In this document: positions 4,366 through 5,635 of the stretch, piece after piece | How positions within the stretch are numbered: position 1 is the stretch's first letter | Layout of the letters: every line of letters starts with the position of its first letter | Assembly: GCA_025356695.1 (NCBI GenBank) | Contig: JANXSE010000217.1 | Location: 1 to 5,635 of the forward strand | Direction: 5' to 3' | Source: Betaproteobacteria bacterium | GTDB lineage: Bacteria > Pseudomonadota > Gammaproteobacteria > Burkholderiales > SG8-41 | DNA: 5,635 nucleotides | The notes under the pieces: generated by a model | What the model saw: the letters and a program-made list of their open reading frames with translations, nothing else | Database searches by the model: none | What the model was told of the DNA's origin: nothing | Made by a program: the position numbers and the translations under genes

Positions 4366-5635
4366 ATGGTTGATTTGTGCAGAATGTCACGCCGCTTTGC
4401 GGCTTTGTTTATGGCGGCATGCGCCTGCCTTGCGGCAACCGCTGGGGCACAGAAAATTGCGCCGCCGCCCCCGCCCCACCAGAACTGGGTGCGCCCGCAA
4501 CTCATCGTCGCCAACGGCGCCGATGCGCCGGTGCGCATGCAGCAGGTGACGGTAAAGAGCGAGGTCAGCGGGCGGCTCGCCGTCACCGAAATTTCGATGC
4601 AGTTCTACAACCCGAACGGCCGCATCCTCGAAGGCGAGTTGCAGTTTCCATTGCTCGACGGCCAGCAGATATTGAGCTTTGCGATGGACGTCAACGGCAA
4701 GCTGCGTGAAGCGGTGCCGGTCGATAAAGCACGCGGCCAGGCGGTGTTCGAAGACATCACGCGCGTGCGCATCGATCCGGGCCTGTTGCAGCAAACCCAG
4801 GGCAACAACTTCAAGCTGCGCGTTTATCCGATTCCGGCAATGGGTGTGAAACAGGTGGTGCTGCGTGTATCTGAAACGCTGCGCGAAAGGAACGGCCGTC
4901 TCGTCTATCGCCTGCCGCTTGAATACGCGGCGATGCTCGACAACTTCCGGCTCGATCTGAATATCGCCGGCACGCAAAGCGCACCGGAAAAATCGCACGG
5001 TCAGCTCGACGGGCTTGCCTTCAATCGCACGGCCGGCGGTTACCACGCGCAGGTGTCGCGTGACCGCTACATCGGCCGCGGCCTGCTCGAACTTGAAATG
5101 CAGGCGCTGCCGGGTACGCATGCCTATACGCAGAATTTCGACGGTAAAAATTATTTTTACGCCGAAGTTGCAGTACCGGTGCGCACTGCGGCACGCGCGC
5201 TGCCGAAAACCGTCGGTTTGATCTGGGACAGCTCGGGCTCGGGCGCGGCGCGCGATCACGTGCGCGAATTTTCGCTGCTCGACGCCTACTTCCGGCGCCT
5301 CGGCAATGGTGAAGTGCGGCTGACGCGTTTGCGCGATGCCGTTGAGCGCAGCGCAAGCTTCCGCATCGTTAACGGCGACTGGCAGGCGCTGCGCAGCGCG
5401 CTCGAAGCAACCGCGTACGACGGCGCGACCAATTTCGGCGCCTTCGAAGCCGATACCGCAGTCGGCGAGTATTTGCTGTTCAGCGATGGCCTTTCGAATT
5501 TCGGCGAGCGCACTTTTCCCGCTTTAAAGGTACCGGTATACACAATATCGGCAGCGACGCGTAATGATCCGGCGCTGCTGCGCCAGATTGCTGAAGCGAG
5601 CGGCGCGCGTTTTGTCGATCTCATCAGCGATGCAC
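4366..5635 (+). CDS. Secreted VIT and von Willebrand factor A domain protein (3' end outside window)
   Basis: An uninterrupted frame of 423 codons reaches the last base without a stop. The start is set by GGGAG (4355-4359), 6 bases upstream. Residues 7-29 (MSRRFAALFMAACACLAATAGA, then Gln) look like a Sec signal peptide cut after AGA, followed by a run of five prolines. A VIT domain spans about 57-173, with LEGELQFPL, the VDKARGQAVFED segment and TQGNNFKLRVYPIPAMG. A von Willebrand A domain starts near 282 and has a complete MIDAS: D288-S-S-G-S292, Thr355 in DGATNFG, and Asp374 in FSDG. VIT/VWA proteins in bacteria are generally exported and thought to mediate metal-dependent contacts; the partner here is unknown. 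An anchor or sorting signal, if any, lies beyond the window. The minus-strand frame at 4387-5259 is a shadow of this gene. Confidence 0.9.
   Translation, partial: MVDLCRMSRRFAALFMAACACLAATAGAQKIAPPPPPHQNWVRPQLIVANGADAPVRMQQVTVKSEVSGRLAVTEISMQFYNPNGRILEGELQFPLLDGQQILSFAMDVNGKLREAVPVDKARGQAVFEDITRVRIDPGLLQQTQGNNFKLRVYPIPAMGVKQVVLRVSETLRERNGRLVYRLPLEYAAMLDNFRLDLNIAGTQSAPEKSHGQLDGLAFNRTAGGYHAQVSRDRYIGRGLLELEMQALPGTHAYTQNFDGKNYFYAEVAVPVRTAARALPKTVGLIWDSSGSGAARDHVREFSLLDAYFRRLGNGEVRLTRLRDAVERSASFRIVNGDWQALRSALEATAYDGATNFGAFEADTAVGEYLLFSDGLSNFGERTFPALKVPVYTISAATRNDPALLRQIAEASGARFVDLISDA

Noticed and set aside
4411..4425. Lipobox-like MAAC in the VIT/VWA signal peptide (lipoprotein)
   Set aside because: The cysteine sits in the middle of the hydrophobic core and the -3 residue is Met; a normal signal peptidase I site AGA-Q follows.
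4387..5259. 290-codon open frame on the minus strand
   Set aside because: Antisense to the VIT/VWA reading frame, which has domains, a signal peptide and a ribosome binding site.

Overview
The window looks like chromosomal DNA from a GC-rich proteobacterium, most likely a betaproteobacterium or a close gammaproteobacterium. The grounds are a 280-residue RlmJ homologue, GCG/CCG/GGC-rich codon use, a short dispersed repeat with the core GAGCTTGTCGA, and a membrane diguanylate cyclase. The genus cannot be fixed from the sequence. No tRNA, rRNA, CRISPR array, transposase or phage gene was seen.

Left half (1-2864), all on the minus strand and read right to left. First comes a small, very basic, proline-rich protein of 50 residues. 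Next, 11 bp on, is the 23S rRNA adenine methyltransferase gene rlmJ. After 63 bp comes a thiamine-diphosphate enzyme of the acetolactate synthase superfamily. Last is the start of an exported protein that uses a TTG codon overlapping the end of the enzyme gene and runs off the left edge. The tight spacing suggests one transcription unit, although the 63-bp gap could hold an internal promoter.

Right half (2865-5635), on the plus strand. A short divergent region of 58 bp leads into an eight-helix membrane protein with a GGEEF diguanylate cyclase domain. A 210-bp non-coding stretch follows. It holds two inverted copies of a REP-like hairpin with identical loops, a 10-bp palindrome, a possible promoter, and a 10-bp inverted repeat whose 3' arm is the ribosome binding site of the next gene. 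That gene encodes a secreted VIT plus von Willebrand A domain protein with an intact MIDAS metal site and continues past the right edge. It is open from 4366 to the last base; the long open frames on the opposite strand there are shadows.

The genes do not form one obvious pathway. The left cluster mixes rRNA modification with a TPP enzyme of unknown substrate and an exported protein. The right side pairs a c-di-GMP synthase with an exported protein of a type often thought to mediate adhesion or protein contacts, and any functional link is inference. The points most worth a second look are the Ser-Ser replacement in the catalytic motif of RlmJ, the acid-free small protein before rlmJ, the hairpin over the VIT/VWA ribosome binding site, and the paired repeats.
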